From Vannielia litorea (GTDB lineage Bacteria > Pseudomonadota > Alphaproteobacteria > Rhodobacterales > Rhodobacteraceae), in NCBI RefSeq assembly GCF_018424695.1, contig NZ_QTNQ01000023.1, positions 1-52,770 on the forward strand: 52,770 bases of DNA, in the 5' to 3' direction. Each line of letters begins with the position of its first letter. Position 1 is the first letter of the stretch. The position numbers and the translations under genes were made by a program. The notes under the pieces were generated by a model, which was given only the letters and a program-made list of their open reading frames with translations, made no database searches and was not told the DNA's origin. Shown piece by piece: positions 44,471-51,876 of the stretch.

Positions 44471-45244
44471 ATGAGCGACTGGCAAGAGCCAGTAGAAGTC
44501 TGCGTCATCGTGAAAGCTGCCCCGGAAACAGGGCAGACCCACGGTGAAACCGTATGCGTTGCCGGTATCGACATTTACGGCAACTGGCACCGGCTTTACC
44601 CCATGCCCTTCAAACTATTGAGCAATGAACAACGCTTCAATCGCTGGGATATCATTCGCACCCGATGGCGAAGCGCAGCGCCCAAGGACATGCGCCCCGA
44701 AAGCAAGCGCGTGGATCACGAGTCCCTAGAGAAGGTCCGGCAGGTGAAGCCTTCCGAGCGCCACGAATTCGCGCGACGCGCTATCGTGGAAAGCCTTGCT
44801 GAGGAAAAAGAGAAGGGCCGTTCCTTCGCATTGATCCGCCCAGAGAACCCGGAATTCCTTATTCGCCCCTTAAGCGATGCCGCCAAGACAAAGAACCAAA
44901 GACGCCGCGACACACTTCTGAGTCAGACAGATATGTTCTCAGGTGACAGCACCGTTTTGACACCGGACGTTGCCCCTTACTCCTTCCACTATCGCTTTGA
45001 GCATGAGGGCAAAACGCTGACTCATACCTGTATCGACTGGGAAACAGAGCGCACGTTTTTCAAGTGGCGTGACCAGTACGGCGAGGAAGACACGTTGAAC
45101 AAGATGCGCGAAAAGTGGGGGCAAGAAATGCCCGAACGCGGTATTGCTTTCGCCATGGGAACACACCGCGTGACCAAGTTTAACAAGTGGCTTCTGTCTG
45201 GCGTGATCCGTGTAGACCGTTCGGCGCAGGCTAGCTTGATCTGA
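44471..45244 (+). CDS. unknown partner protein of the DUF488 cassette
   Basis: 257 aa, soluble. The N-terminal pattern EVCVIVKAAPETGQTHGETV, CVAGIDIYGNWHRLYPMPFK suggests a beta-rich domain, perhaps OB-like (inference from the C-AG-D--GNW-R pattern). A basic/acidic middle follows (KRVDHESLEKVRQVKPSERH), then YSFHYRFEHEGKTLTHTCID, WETERTFFKWRDQYGEEDTL and FAMGTHRVTKFNKWLLSGVI. No enzyme motif is recognised. Only three bases separate it from the DUF488 gene, so the products probably work together; lower GC supports joint acquisition. Confidence 0.7.
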   Translation: MSDWQEPVEVCVIVKAAPETGQTHGETVCVAGIDIYGNWHRLYPMPFKLLSNEQRFNRWDIIRTRWRSAAPKDMRPESKRVDHESLEKVRQVKPSERHEFARRAIVESLAEEKEKGRSFALIRPENPEFLIRPLSDAAKTKNQRRRDTLLSQTDMFSGDSTVLTPDVAPYSFHYRFEHEGKTLTHTCIDWETERTFFKWRDQYGEEDTLNKMREKWGQEMPERGIAFAMGTHRVTKFNKWLLSGVIRVDRSAQASLI

Positions 45245-45454
45245 AGCGGTTCCGAGAATTTGGTTGCCGGTCTCCTGCTTGTAAATGGCTCCACTCCAAC
45301 GAGCGGACATTGGTACATGGGCAGCATCGGGCAAAACGGGCGCAAAGCTGCCATCCCTCCCAGCCCGAACCGCACCGACGCACAGCCAATCCGCCGTTCC
45401 CCCCTTGTCTCCATCCCCGCAACAGCCATTCTCTCCCCAACAAGGAGGATTCCC

Positions 45455-45766
45455 ATGGACGACGCCACCCGCACCGAGCTTGAAGCCGCCGCCTTCCGGA
45501 CGCTTCAAAAGCACCTGATGGAAAAGCGCACCGATGTGCAGAACATTGACCTGATGAACCTTGCCGGCTTCTGCCGCAACTGCCTCTCCCGCTGGATGCA
45601 GGAGGCTGCCGCCGAGCGGGGGATCGAGATGGGCAAGGAGGAGGCGCGCGAGCTGTTCTACGGCATGCCCTATGACGACTGGAAGGCGCAGCACCAGACC
45701 GACGCCAGCGACAGCCAGAAAGACGCCTTCAAGACGGCCTTCGAGGAAAATGTCACCAAGGGCTGA
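45455..45766 (+). CDS. DUF1244 domain protein
   Basis: 103 aa. AAFRTLQKHLMEKRTDVQNI and DLMNLAGFCRNCLSRWMQEA carry the Cys pair (FCRNC) of DUF1244, then ARELFYGMPYDDWKAQHQTD. A helical, probably metal-binding protein of unknown role, widespread in proteobacteria. AAGGAGG precedes the ATG. Convergent with the zinc-ribbon gene, four bases away. Confidence 0.92.
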   Translation: MDDATRTELEAAAFRTLQKHLMEKRTDVQNIDLMNLAGFCRNCLSRWMQEAAAERGIEMGKEEARELFYGMPYDDWKAQHQTDASDSQKDAFKTAFEENVTKG

Positions 45767-45769
45767 CGG

Positions 45770-46627
45770 TCAGCCCCCCGCGACGCCGCGCAGGGTGGTA
45801 TCCAGCCAGCGGCGGCCCGCGTTGACGCTGGCGACATAGCTGGTGAGCGGCCTTTCAAGCGCAGGCACGGCGGTGGCGATGCGCGGCGCCTGAACATAGA
45901 CCAGTGCGGCGGCGAGGGCGATAAGGACCACAAGGCCAAAGCCCATGCGGAACCCGCGTTTCGCCTTCTGCTGTTCAACCTCCTCCGCCGCGCCCGCCTC
46001 TTCGGCGGTGCGGCTCGGATCGGCGCTGGCGCGCAGGGTGGAGTTAATCTGCTCGATGTCGGGCAGCATCTCCTTGCGCTGCACCGACCGGCCCGAAAGC
46101 GCGGCAACGGCCACGACCGGGTTTTCACCACGGATCTTGGCCTTGTGGGTCTCCGAAGCCACCTGCCGCTCATCGGGCTGGGGTGCCGGGGCGGGCTCTG
46201 CCAGCGGGCGAGGCGCGGGCGCTTCTTGCGGCGGCTCCGCATCGGCCTGAGGCTGCGGCGGTGGTGGCGGCGTCGCTTCGGCAGCGCGAGCGGCCTTTTC
46301 GCGCTCTGCCTCTTCTCGCAGAACGTCCATCACGGCGGTGTCGAGCGCGCGGCGGCCGGTGCGCTCGGAGACCTCGGGCGCGCTTGCCTCCGGTGTAGCC
46401 GCGGCGGGCGTCGGCTCCGGGGTGCCGGTGGCGATTTTCGTGGTTTCCTTCCGGGGGCCGGGCTGGCTGGCGATCCGCGTCGCGGCACTGGCCCGCTCGC
46501 GCCCGCCATCGGGCTCCTGAAACCATCCGTGGCCACAGCTCGAGCACTGCACATCACGCCCGGCCTCGGGAATGGCGCTGTCATCCACGTTATATTGCGC
46601 ACCGCAATTCGGGCATACCAGCCGCAT
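45770..46627 (-). CDS. zinc-ribbon domain protein with C-terminal membrane anchor
   Basis: 285 aa. The N-terminus is an MJ0042-type zinc ribbon: RLVCPNCGAQYNVDDSAIPE and DVQCSSCGHGWFQEPDG, with two Cys pairs. A long disordered Pro/Ala/Glu region follows (about 60-200), then one membrane helix (GFGLVVLIALAAALVYVQAP) and a short tail. Such proteins commonly sit divergent to ftsE in this order. A regulatory or scaffolding role is likely but unproven. ATG 46627 chosen for GAGGGGG upstream. Confidence 0.85.
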   Translation of the reverse strand: MRLVCPNCGAQYNVDDSAIPEAGRDVQCSSCGHGWFQEPDGGRERASAATRIASQPGPRKETTKIATGTPEPTPAAATPEASAPEVSERTGRRALDTAVMDVLREEAEREKAARAAEATPPPPPQPQADAEPPQEAPAPRPLAEPAPAPQPDERQVASETHKAKIRGENPVVAVAALSGRSVQRKEMLPDIEQINSTLRASADPSRTAEEAGAAEEVEQQKAKRGFRMGFGLVVLIALAAALVYVQAPRIATAVPALERPLTSYVASVNAGRRWLDTTLRGVAGG

Positions 46628-46792
46628 AGACGCCCCCTCGATTTCAACCTTGACCGGTTGTGTGCCTCTTTTATTTGTCCTGCAAGCTATCACTCAAGTT
46701 GCGGGAAGCAAAGAAATAGCGCGAGCGGCCCCGTGGGTGCAATTGCATGTGAGGCCGCGCTGCGGCACAAGGAGCCGCGAGACAGGCAGGGG

Positions 46793-47476
46793 ATGCGCGT
46801 GATCGAGCTGGAGAATGTGGCCTACAGCTACGGTGGGGGCGAGTTGCTGAGTGACATTTCGCTCCGCCTTGCGCCCGGATCCTTCCATTTTCTCACCGGC
46901 CCGTCGGGCGCAGGCAAGAGCACCCTGCTGAAGCTGTGCTACCTTGAGCTGGCCCCAACGGCGGGCCGGGTGCAGCTGTTCGAGCGGCCCTCCGAGGGCT
47001 ACAGCCGTGACGAGGTGGCGCGCGCGCGCCAGAGGATCGGGGTGGTGCATCAGGATTGCCAGTTTCTCGATCACCTGCCGCTGGCCGAAAACATCGCGCT
47101 ACCGCTCACCGTAGCGGGCCGTGACGTGGAGGCCGAGCGCGGCAATATCGCCGAGCTGCTGCGCTGGGTGGGTCTGGAAGCCCATGCCGATGCCCTTCCG
47201 CCCTCGCTGTCGGGCGGCGAGCGGCAGCGGGCGGCGTTGGCCCGGGCTGTGGTGATGTCACCCGATATCGTGCTGGCCGACGAACCCACCGGCAACGTCG
47301 ATTGGGAGATGGGGCAGCGGCTGCTCCAGTTGCTGGTGGAGCTGAACAAGATGGGCAAGACCATCCTCGTCGCCACCCATGACCTGACCCTGATCCGAAC
47401 CGCCAAGAGCAAGGTCGCCGCACGGGTGCTGCGCATTTCCAAGCGCCGCCTGCAACTGGCCGGGGCCGACTTGTGA
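46793..47476 (+). CDS. ftsE: cell division ATP-binding protein FtsE
   Basis: 227 aa ABC ATPase. Walker A LTGPSGAGKSTLLKL, Q-loop IGVVHQDCQFLDHL, signature LSGGERQRAALARA, Walker B IVLADEPTGNVDWE and the switch His in VATHDLTL. With FtsX it controls septal peptidoglycan hydrolase activation. GAGACAGGCAGGGG leads into the ATG at 46793. Its stop overlaps ftsX. Confidence 0.94.
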   Translation: MRVIELENVAYSYGGGELLSDISLRLAPGSFHFLTGPSGAGKSTLLKLCYLELAPTAGRVQLFERPSEGYSRDEVARARQRIGVVHQDCQFLDHLPLAENIALPLTVAGRDVEAERGNIAELLRWVGLEAHADALPPSLSGGERQRAALARAVVMSPDIVLADEPTGNVDWEMGQRLLQLLVELNKMGKTILVATHDLTLIRTAKSKVAARVLRISKRRLQLAGADL

Positions 47477-48405
47477 GCCGCGCCGGGGCCATCGCCGCCG
47501 CGCTGCGCCAGAAGGTGGGCAAGGCGCTTGCGCTGTTGCAGGGCGATGGGCAGGCCGACCGCGTGGTGCCGCCCACCGGCTTCACCGCCAGGCTCACCCT
47601 CTTCACCGCAGGCGCGATGGCCTTTTTGGCCGTCTTCGCCCTTGCCCTGTCGCTGGCGACGGGCCGGGTGGCCAACCGCTGGAGCCAGGAGCTGGCCCGC
47701 TCGGCCACGCTGCGCATCTCCGCCCCCGCCGACCAGCGCGCGGCGCAGACGGCCAAGGCGCTGGAGGTGCTGGAGAGCACCCCCGGCATCGCCTCGGCCC
47801 GGGCGCTGAGTGACGAGGAGCAGAAGGCGCTGCTGGCCCCCTGGCTCGGCGTTGACTTGCCGCTGGAGAACCTGCCGGTGCCGGTGCTGATCGAGGTGGT
47901 CGAGAGCGGCGGGCTGGATGTGGAAGGGCTGAAGCAGCGGCTTGCGGGCGAGGTGCCCGGTGCTGTGTACGACGACCACTCGCGCTGGCGCGCGCCCCTG
48001 GTCCGCGCCGCCTCGCGGCTGCGGCTGATGGGGCTGGTGGCGCTGGGTCTCATCGCCCTGTCGATGGCCGCGATGATTACGCTGGCCGCAGGTTCGGCGC
48101 TGGCCGCCAACGCCCGCGTCATCGCCACGCTGCGGCTGGTCGGGGCGCGGGATGTCTACATTGCCCGCGCTTTCGTGCGGCGCTTCACCCAGCGCGCGCT
48201 TCTGGGTGCGGCGGTGGGCACCGCACTGGCAATGCTGGCCATCGCCCTGATGCCGCGGGCCGAAACCACCGGCGGTTTTCTCACCGGGCTGGGCTTTACC
48301 GGTGCGGGGTGGCTCCTTCCGCTTCTGGTGCCTATCCTTGCCGCCATCACGGCGTTCTGGGCCACCCGCGCCGCCGCCTTCCGCAGCCTGAGGCAAGTCA
48401 CATGA
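47473..48405 (+). CDS. ftsX: cell division protein FtsX
   Basis: 310 aa, GTG start overlapping ftsE (GTGA). Four membrane helices: after a cytoplasmic N-terminus comes FTARLTLFTAGAMAFLAVFA, then a periplasmic part of about 120 aa (ATLRISAPADQRAAQTAKAL ... VYDDHSRWRAPLVRAASRL), then three helices (LMGLVALGLIALSMAAMITL; LGAAVGTALAMLAIALMPRA; WLLPLLVPILAAITAFWATR). The periplasmic region is the expected contact site for the hydrolase activator. Confidence 0.9.
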   Translation: MSRAGAIAAALRQKVGKALALLQGDGQADRVVPPTGFTARLTLFTAGAMAFLAVFALALSLATGRVANRWSQELARSATLRISAPADQRAAQTAKALEVLESTPGIASARALSDEEQKALLAPWLGVDLPLENLPVPVLIEVVESGGLDVEGLKQRLAGEVPGAVYDDHSRWRAPLVRAASRLRLMGLVALGLIALSMAAMITLAAGSALAANARVIATLRLVGARDVYIARAFVRRFTQRALLGAAVGTALAMLAIALMPRAETTGGFLTGLGFTGAGWLLPLLVPILAAITAFWATRAAAFRSLRQVT

Positions 48406-49154
48406 CCGCAATCCAATGGCTCCGAAGCCTTGTCTTCGTCGGGCAGATGTATCTGGCGATGGCCGTGCTGGCGCTGTTCTTTACCCCATGGATGCTGTTT
48501 GACCGGCGCGGCGCCTATGCAGGCGTGCACACCTATTGCCGCTGGGTCCGGTGGACGGCGGGCTGGATGGTGGGCCTGAAGACGGACGTGCGCGGCCCGG
48601 TGCCCCAGGGCGAGGTTCTGGTGGCCTCCAAGCACCAGAGCTTCCTCGATATCATCATGCTGGTCTCGGTGCTGCCGCGCCCGAAGTTCATCATGAAGCG
48701 CGAGTTGATGTGGGCGCCGATCCTGGGGCAATACGCGCTGCGCATCGGCTGTGTGCCGGTGAACCGGGGCAAACGGGCGCAGGCGATCCAGAAGATGGTG
48801 GCAGATGTGGCCTCGGGCGCCGCGCTGCCCGGGCAGCTGGTGATCTACCCGCAGGGCACCCGCGTCGCGCCCGGCGTCGATATGCCCTACAAGGTGGGCT
48901 CCTCGGTGCTCTACCGTGAACTGAAGCAACCCTGCGTCCCGGCAGCAACCAACGTGGGCGTGTTCTGGCCACGCCACGGCATCTATCGCAAACCGGGCGT
49001 TGCCGTGCTGGAGTTTCTGCCGGAGATCCCGCCGGGGCTGGAGCCCAAGGCCTTCATGGCCCGGCTCGAGGAAGTGGTTGAAGCCCGCTCGAACCAGTTG
49101 ATGGCCGAAGCCGGGTTTCCGCTGGCCACCAAAGACATTCCGCTCGGGGAGTAG
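48402..49154 (+). CDS. plsC: lysophospholipid / 1-acyl-glycerol-3-phosphate acyltransferase
   Basis: 250 aa. VLVASKHQSFLDIIMLVSVL carries the HX4D catalytic motif, FIMKRELMWAPILGQYALRI follows, and VIYPQGTRVAPG is the glycerophosphate-binding motif. One N-terminal membrane segment. Makes phosphatidic acid from lysophosphatidate, or acylates another lipid. ATG overlaps the ftsX stop by ATGA, linking it to the ftsEX operon. Confidence 0.92.
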   Translation: MTAIQWLRSLVFVGQMYLAMAVLALFFTPWMLFDRRGAYAGVHTYCRWVRWTAGWMVGLKTDVRGPVPQGEVLVASKHQSFLDIIMLVSVLPRPKFIMKRELMWAPILGQYALRIGCVPVNRGKRAQAIQKMVADVASGAALPGQLVIYPQGTRVAPGVDMPYKVGSSVLYRELKQPCVPAATNVGVFWPRHGIYRKPGVAVLEFLPEIPPGLEPKAFMARLEEVVEARSNQLMAEAGFPLATKDIPLGE

Positions 49155-49158
49155 CGCT

Positions 49159-49761
49159 ATGCAGGTGATCGAGAGCATCGAGGCGCTGGAAGAGATATAC
49201 GGCGACGCGGTGAAGGCCTCGCTCACCAAAGTCGCGCGGCAGATCACCCCGCTCTATCGCCAGTGGATCGGCGCCTCGCGCTTCTGCGTGCTCTCCACCG
49301 TCGGCCCCGAAGGCACCGACGGCACACCGCGCGGAGATGACGGGCCGGTGGTGCTGGAGCTGGATGCCCAGACGCTGGCCCTGCCCGACTGGCGCGGCAA
49401 CAACCGGATCGACAGCTTGCGCAACATCGTCCGCGACGGGCGGGTGAGCCTGATGTTCATGGTACCCGGCGCGGCCAATGTGGTGCGGGTGAACGGGCGG
49501 GCGGTGGTGGCGGTGGAGCCGGGCCTGCTGGCGCGCTTCGAGAAGGCGGGCAAGCAGCCGCGCTCGGTGGTGGTGGTTACCGTCGAAGAAGTTTACTTCC
49601 AATGCGCCAAGGCGATCATGCGCTCGGAGCTGTGGCGCGGCGAGGACGAGAGCGGCAAGGTGCCCAGCGCGGGCCAGATGATCCGCGAGGCCGATGCCGC
49701 GTTTGACGCCGAGAGCTATGACGACGGCTATGCGGAGTATGCCAAGCCGCGGATGTGGTGA
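49159..49761 (+). CDS. pyridoxamine 5'-phosphate oxidase-like flavoprotein
   Basis: 200 aa split-barrel fold. YRQWIGASRFCVLSTVGPEG, GDDGPVVLELDAQTLALPDW, RGNNRIDSLRNIVRDGRVSL, MFMVPGAANVVRVNGRAVV and FQCAKAIMRSELWRG match the PPOX-type FMN protein group. Probably binds FMN or heme/F420-like cofactors; the substrate is not known. ATG five bases after plsC, so in the same operon. A 72-bp repeat follows the stop. Confidence 0.85.
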   Translation: MQVIESIEALEEIYGDAVKASLTKVARQITPLYRQWIGASRFCVLSTVGPEGTDGTPRGDDGPVVLELDAQTLALPDWRGNNRIDSLRNIVRDGRVSLMFMVPGAANVVRVNGRAVVAVEPGLLARFEKAGKQPRSVVVVTVEEVYFQCAKAIMRSELWRGEDESGKVPSAGQMIREADAAFDAESYDDGYAEYAKPRMW

Positions 49762-49763
49762 GC

Positions 49764-49835
49764 GGGGCAGCTCTTCAGTGCCGGCCGGCCGCTCATCGCA
49801 TCGGCGAAGAGGGCCACACGGGCCGATGAGCCACC
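49764..49835. repeat. 72-bp interspersed repeat, copy C
   Basis: Contains CTCTTC (49771-49776), GGCCGGCC, CTCATCGC (49792-49799), GCGAAGAG (49804-49811) and CGATGAG (49824-49830). It aligns with copy B along its whole length and lies between convergent PPOX and accA genes. Confidence 0.8.
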
Positions 49836-49852
49836 CTGGGGCGATCCGTGTA

Positions 49853-50815
49853 TCAGGCCGCCAGCCCTTTTGAGCCCATCTTCAGGAACTTCTCGCGCCG
49901 GTCGGCGCGCAGCTGCTTGCGGCCTTTGCCTTCAAGATCCTTCAAAAGCGATTGGACGGCGTTGCCGACGCTCTTGATCACCTCGGCGCGGTGGCGTTGC
50001 GCGCCGCCCAGCGGTTCCCTGATGATATGGTCGCAGATGCCCAGCTGCTTGAGATCCTGCGCGGTGAGCCGCAGCGCCTCGGCGGCTTCGCGCATCTTCT
50101 CGGCGTCCTTCCAAAGGATCGAGGCGCAGCCCTCCGGCGAGATCACCGAGTAGATCGAGTGCTCCAGCATCGCCAGCCGGTTTGAGGAAGCAAAGGCCAC
50201 TGCCCCGCCAGAGCCACCTTCGCCGATCACCACAGACACCATCGGCACGCCGAGGCTCAGGCATTTCTCTGTGGAGCGGGCAATGGCCTCGGACTGGCCG
50301 CGCTCTTCCGCGCCCTTGCCGGGATAGGCGCCCGGCGTGTCCACCAGCGTGACCACAGGCAGGTTGAAGCGGTCGGCGAGATCCATCAGGCGGATCGCCT
50401 TGCGGTAGCCCTCGGGGCGGGCCATGCCGAAGTTGCGCTCGATCCGGGTTTTCGTGTCATGGCCCTTCTCATGGCCGATCACCACCACCGGGCGGCCCTC
50501 CAGGCGGGCCATGCCGCCCATCACCGCGTGGTCGTCGGCAAAGTTCCGGTCACCCGCCAGCGGCGTGTACTCGGAAAAGAGTGCCTCGATGTAATCCTTG
50601 CAATGCGGCCTGTCAGGGTGGCGCGCGACCTGGCATTTGCGCCAGGCGGAGAGGTCGCCGTAGAGGTCGGCCAGCAGCGCAGCGGCCTTGGCATCCAGCC
50701 CGCGCGCCTCGTCTTCCACCTTCATCTCCGGGTTGGCGCGCGCCATCGCGCGAAGCTCCTCGGCCTTGCCTTCGATCTCGGCAAGCGGTTTCTCGAATTC
50801 CAGGTAGTTGGTCAT
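49853..50815 (-). CDS. accA: acetyl-CoA carboxylase carboxyltransferase subunit alpha
   Basis: 320 aa. [80 protein letters not shown] and [20 protein letters not shown] are the acyl-CoA/biotin carboxyltransferase motifs. With AccD it transfers CO2 from biotin to acetyl-CoA for fatty acid synthesis. GAGGATAG precedes the ATG. Confidence 0.97.
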   Translation of the reverse strand: MTNYLEFEKPLAEIEGKAEELRAMARANPEMKVEDEARGLDAKAAALLADLYGDLSAWRKCQVARHPDRPHCKDYIEALFSEYTPLAGDRNFADDHAVMGGMARLEGRPVVVIGHEKGHDTKTRIERNFGMARPEGYRKAIRLMDLADRFNLPVVTLVDTPGAYPGKGAEERGQSEAIARSTEKCLSLGVPMVSVVIGEGGSGGAVAFASSNRLAMLEHSIYSVISPEGCASILWKDAEKMREAAEALRLTAQDLKQLGICDHIIREPLGGAQRHRAEVIKSVGNAVQSLLKDLEGKGRKQLRADRREKFLKMGSKGLAA

Positions 50816-50946
50816 CTATCCTCGCAGGCTGGCCTCGCAGAGTGGCTGCCCCCCTCATATGGCGCAGCGGGGCGGGGCTTGCAACAAAGCAAGATTTGTC
50901 AGACGGCCGGATGCTATGCAGGTGAGGCAAAACGTGAGGCGTGGCA

Positions 50947-51795
50947 ATGGATTACCGAAAGCGGATGGAACGGGTGGAACGCCATATCCTCGCCCATCTC
51001 GATGAGGATCTGAGCCTCGACGCCCTGGCCGATGTGGCCGCCTTCTCGCGGTTCCACTTTCATCGCGTCTACACAAGGATGATGGGCGAGACGGTGGCCG
51101 AAACGGTGCGGCGCACGCGGCTGAACCGGGCCGCCGTGCTGCTGGCCACCACAGGCCAGCCGCTGGAGAACGTGGCCACGATCTGCGGTTACCCAAATGG
51201 CCAGAGTTTTGCCCGCGCCTATCGCGCCGCCTTTGGTGAGACGCCATCCCACACACGCCGTAGCCGGGTGGCACCGGTGTTGTTACTTCCTGAAAATAAT
51301 GGAGAAATTCCCATGTATGACGTCGATATGCGCCAGGAGCCGGGCTTTCGCGGAGCAGCAGTCGCCCATTCGGGCCCTTATCAGGAGATCGGGGGCGCCT
51401 ATGAGGTGCTGATCAAGCGCTGCCTCGATGCGGGCCTTGGCGGCAGGCTGGGGTTGCTGGTGGCCTGGTTCTGGGATGATCCCACGGCGGTTCCGGCGGA
51501 AGAGTTGCGCTCACATGCGGGGGTGATCCTGCCCGATGGGGTGCCACTGCCCGACGGGTTGGACCCGGCAGAGGTGGAGCCCTGCGAGGTCCTTGTTGTC
51601 ACCCACAAGGGCCCCTACACCGGGCTGCCCGAGGCCTGGGGCTTCATGTACGGCAAGGCCCTGCCGGACAGCGGGCGCGCGCCCGCAGAGGATGAGGCGC
51701 CTTTCGAGCGCTACCTGAACAGTCCGATGGACACCGCGCCCGAGCAGCTATTGACCGAGGTGGTGATGCCTTTGGCGCAGGAAAAATCTTCCTGA
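50947..51795 (+). CDS. AraC family regulator with GyrI-like ligand domain
   Basis: 282 aa. Residues about 8-105 are two helix-turn-helix units (EDLSLDALADVAAFSRFHFH, RVYTRMMGETVAETVRRTRL; then VATICGYPNGQSFARAYRAA, FGETPSHTRR). Residues about 120-280 are a GyrI-like/SOUL-type ligand domain (EPGFRGAAVAHSGPYQEIGG, LLVAWFWDDPTAVP, LVVTHKGPYTGLPEAW). Relatives sense drugs or small hydrophobic compounds, the ligand here unknown. ATG 50947; its last codons lie within a palindrome. Confidence 0.9.
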   Translation: MDYRKRMERVERHILAHLDEDLSLDALADVAAFSRFHFHRVYTRMMGETVAETVRRTRLNRAAVLLATTGQPLENVATICGYPNGQSFARAYRAAFGETPSHTRRSRVAPVLLLPENNGEIPMYDVDMRQEPGFRGAAVAHSGPYQEIGGAYEVLIKRCLDAGLGGRLGLLVAWFWDDPTAVPAEELRSHAGVILPDGVPLPDGLDPAEVEPCEVLVVTHKGPYTGLPEAWGFMYGKALPDSGRAPAEDEAPFERYLNSPMDTAPEQLLTEVVMPLAQEKSS

Positions 51796-51873
51796 AGATT
51801 TTTCCTGCGGGGGGCGGGCAAAAATCTTCGAGAAGATTTTTGAGAGCAGGAAGAATTTTCGTGAAAATTCTTC
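51777..51873. repeat. second cluster of three perfect short palindromes
   Basis: Arms of 15 bp (51777-51791/51794-51808), 11 bp (51819-51829/51832-51842) and 11 bp (51850-51860/51863-51873), each with a two-base centre and AAATCTTC-like sequence. The AraC-type gene stop (TGA, 51793-51795) lies at the centre of the first. Similar to the cluster at 24489. Confidence 0.85.
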
Positions 51874-51876
51874 GGG

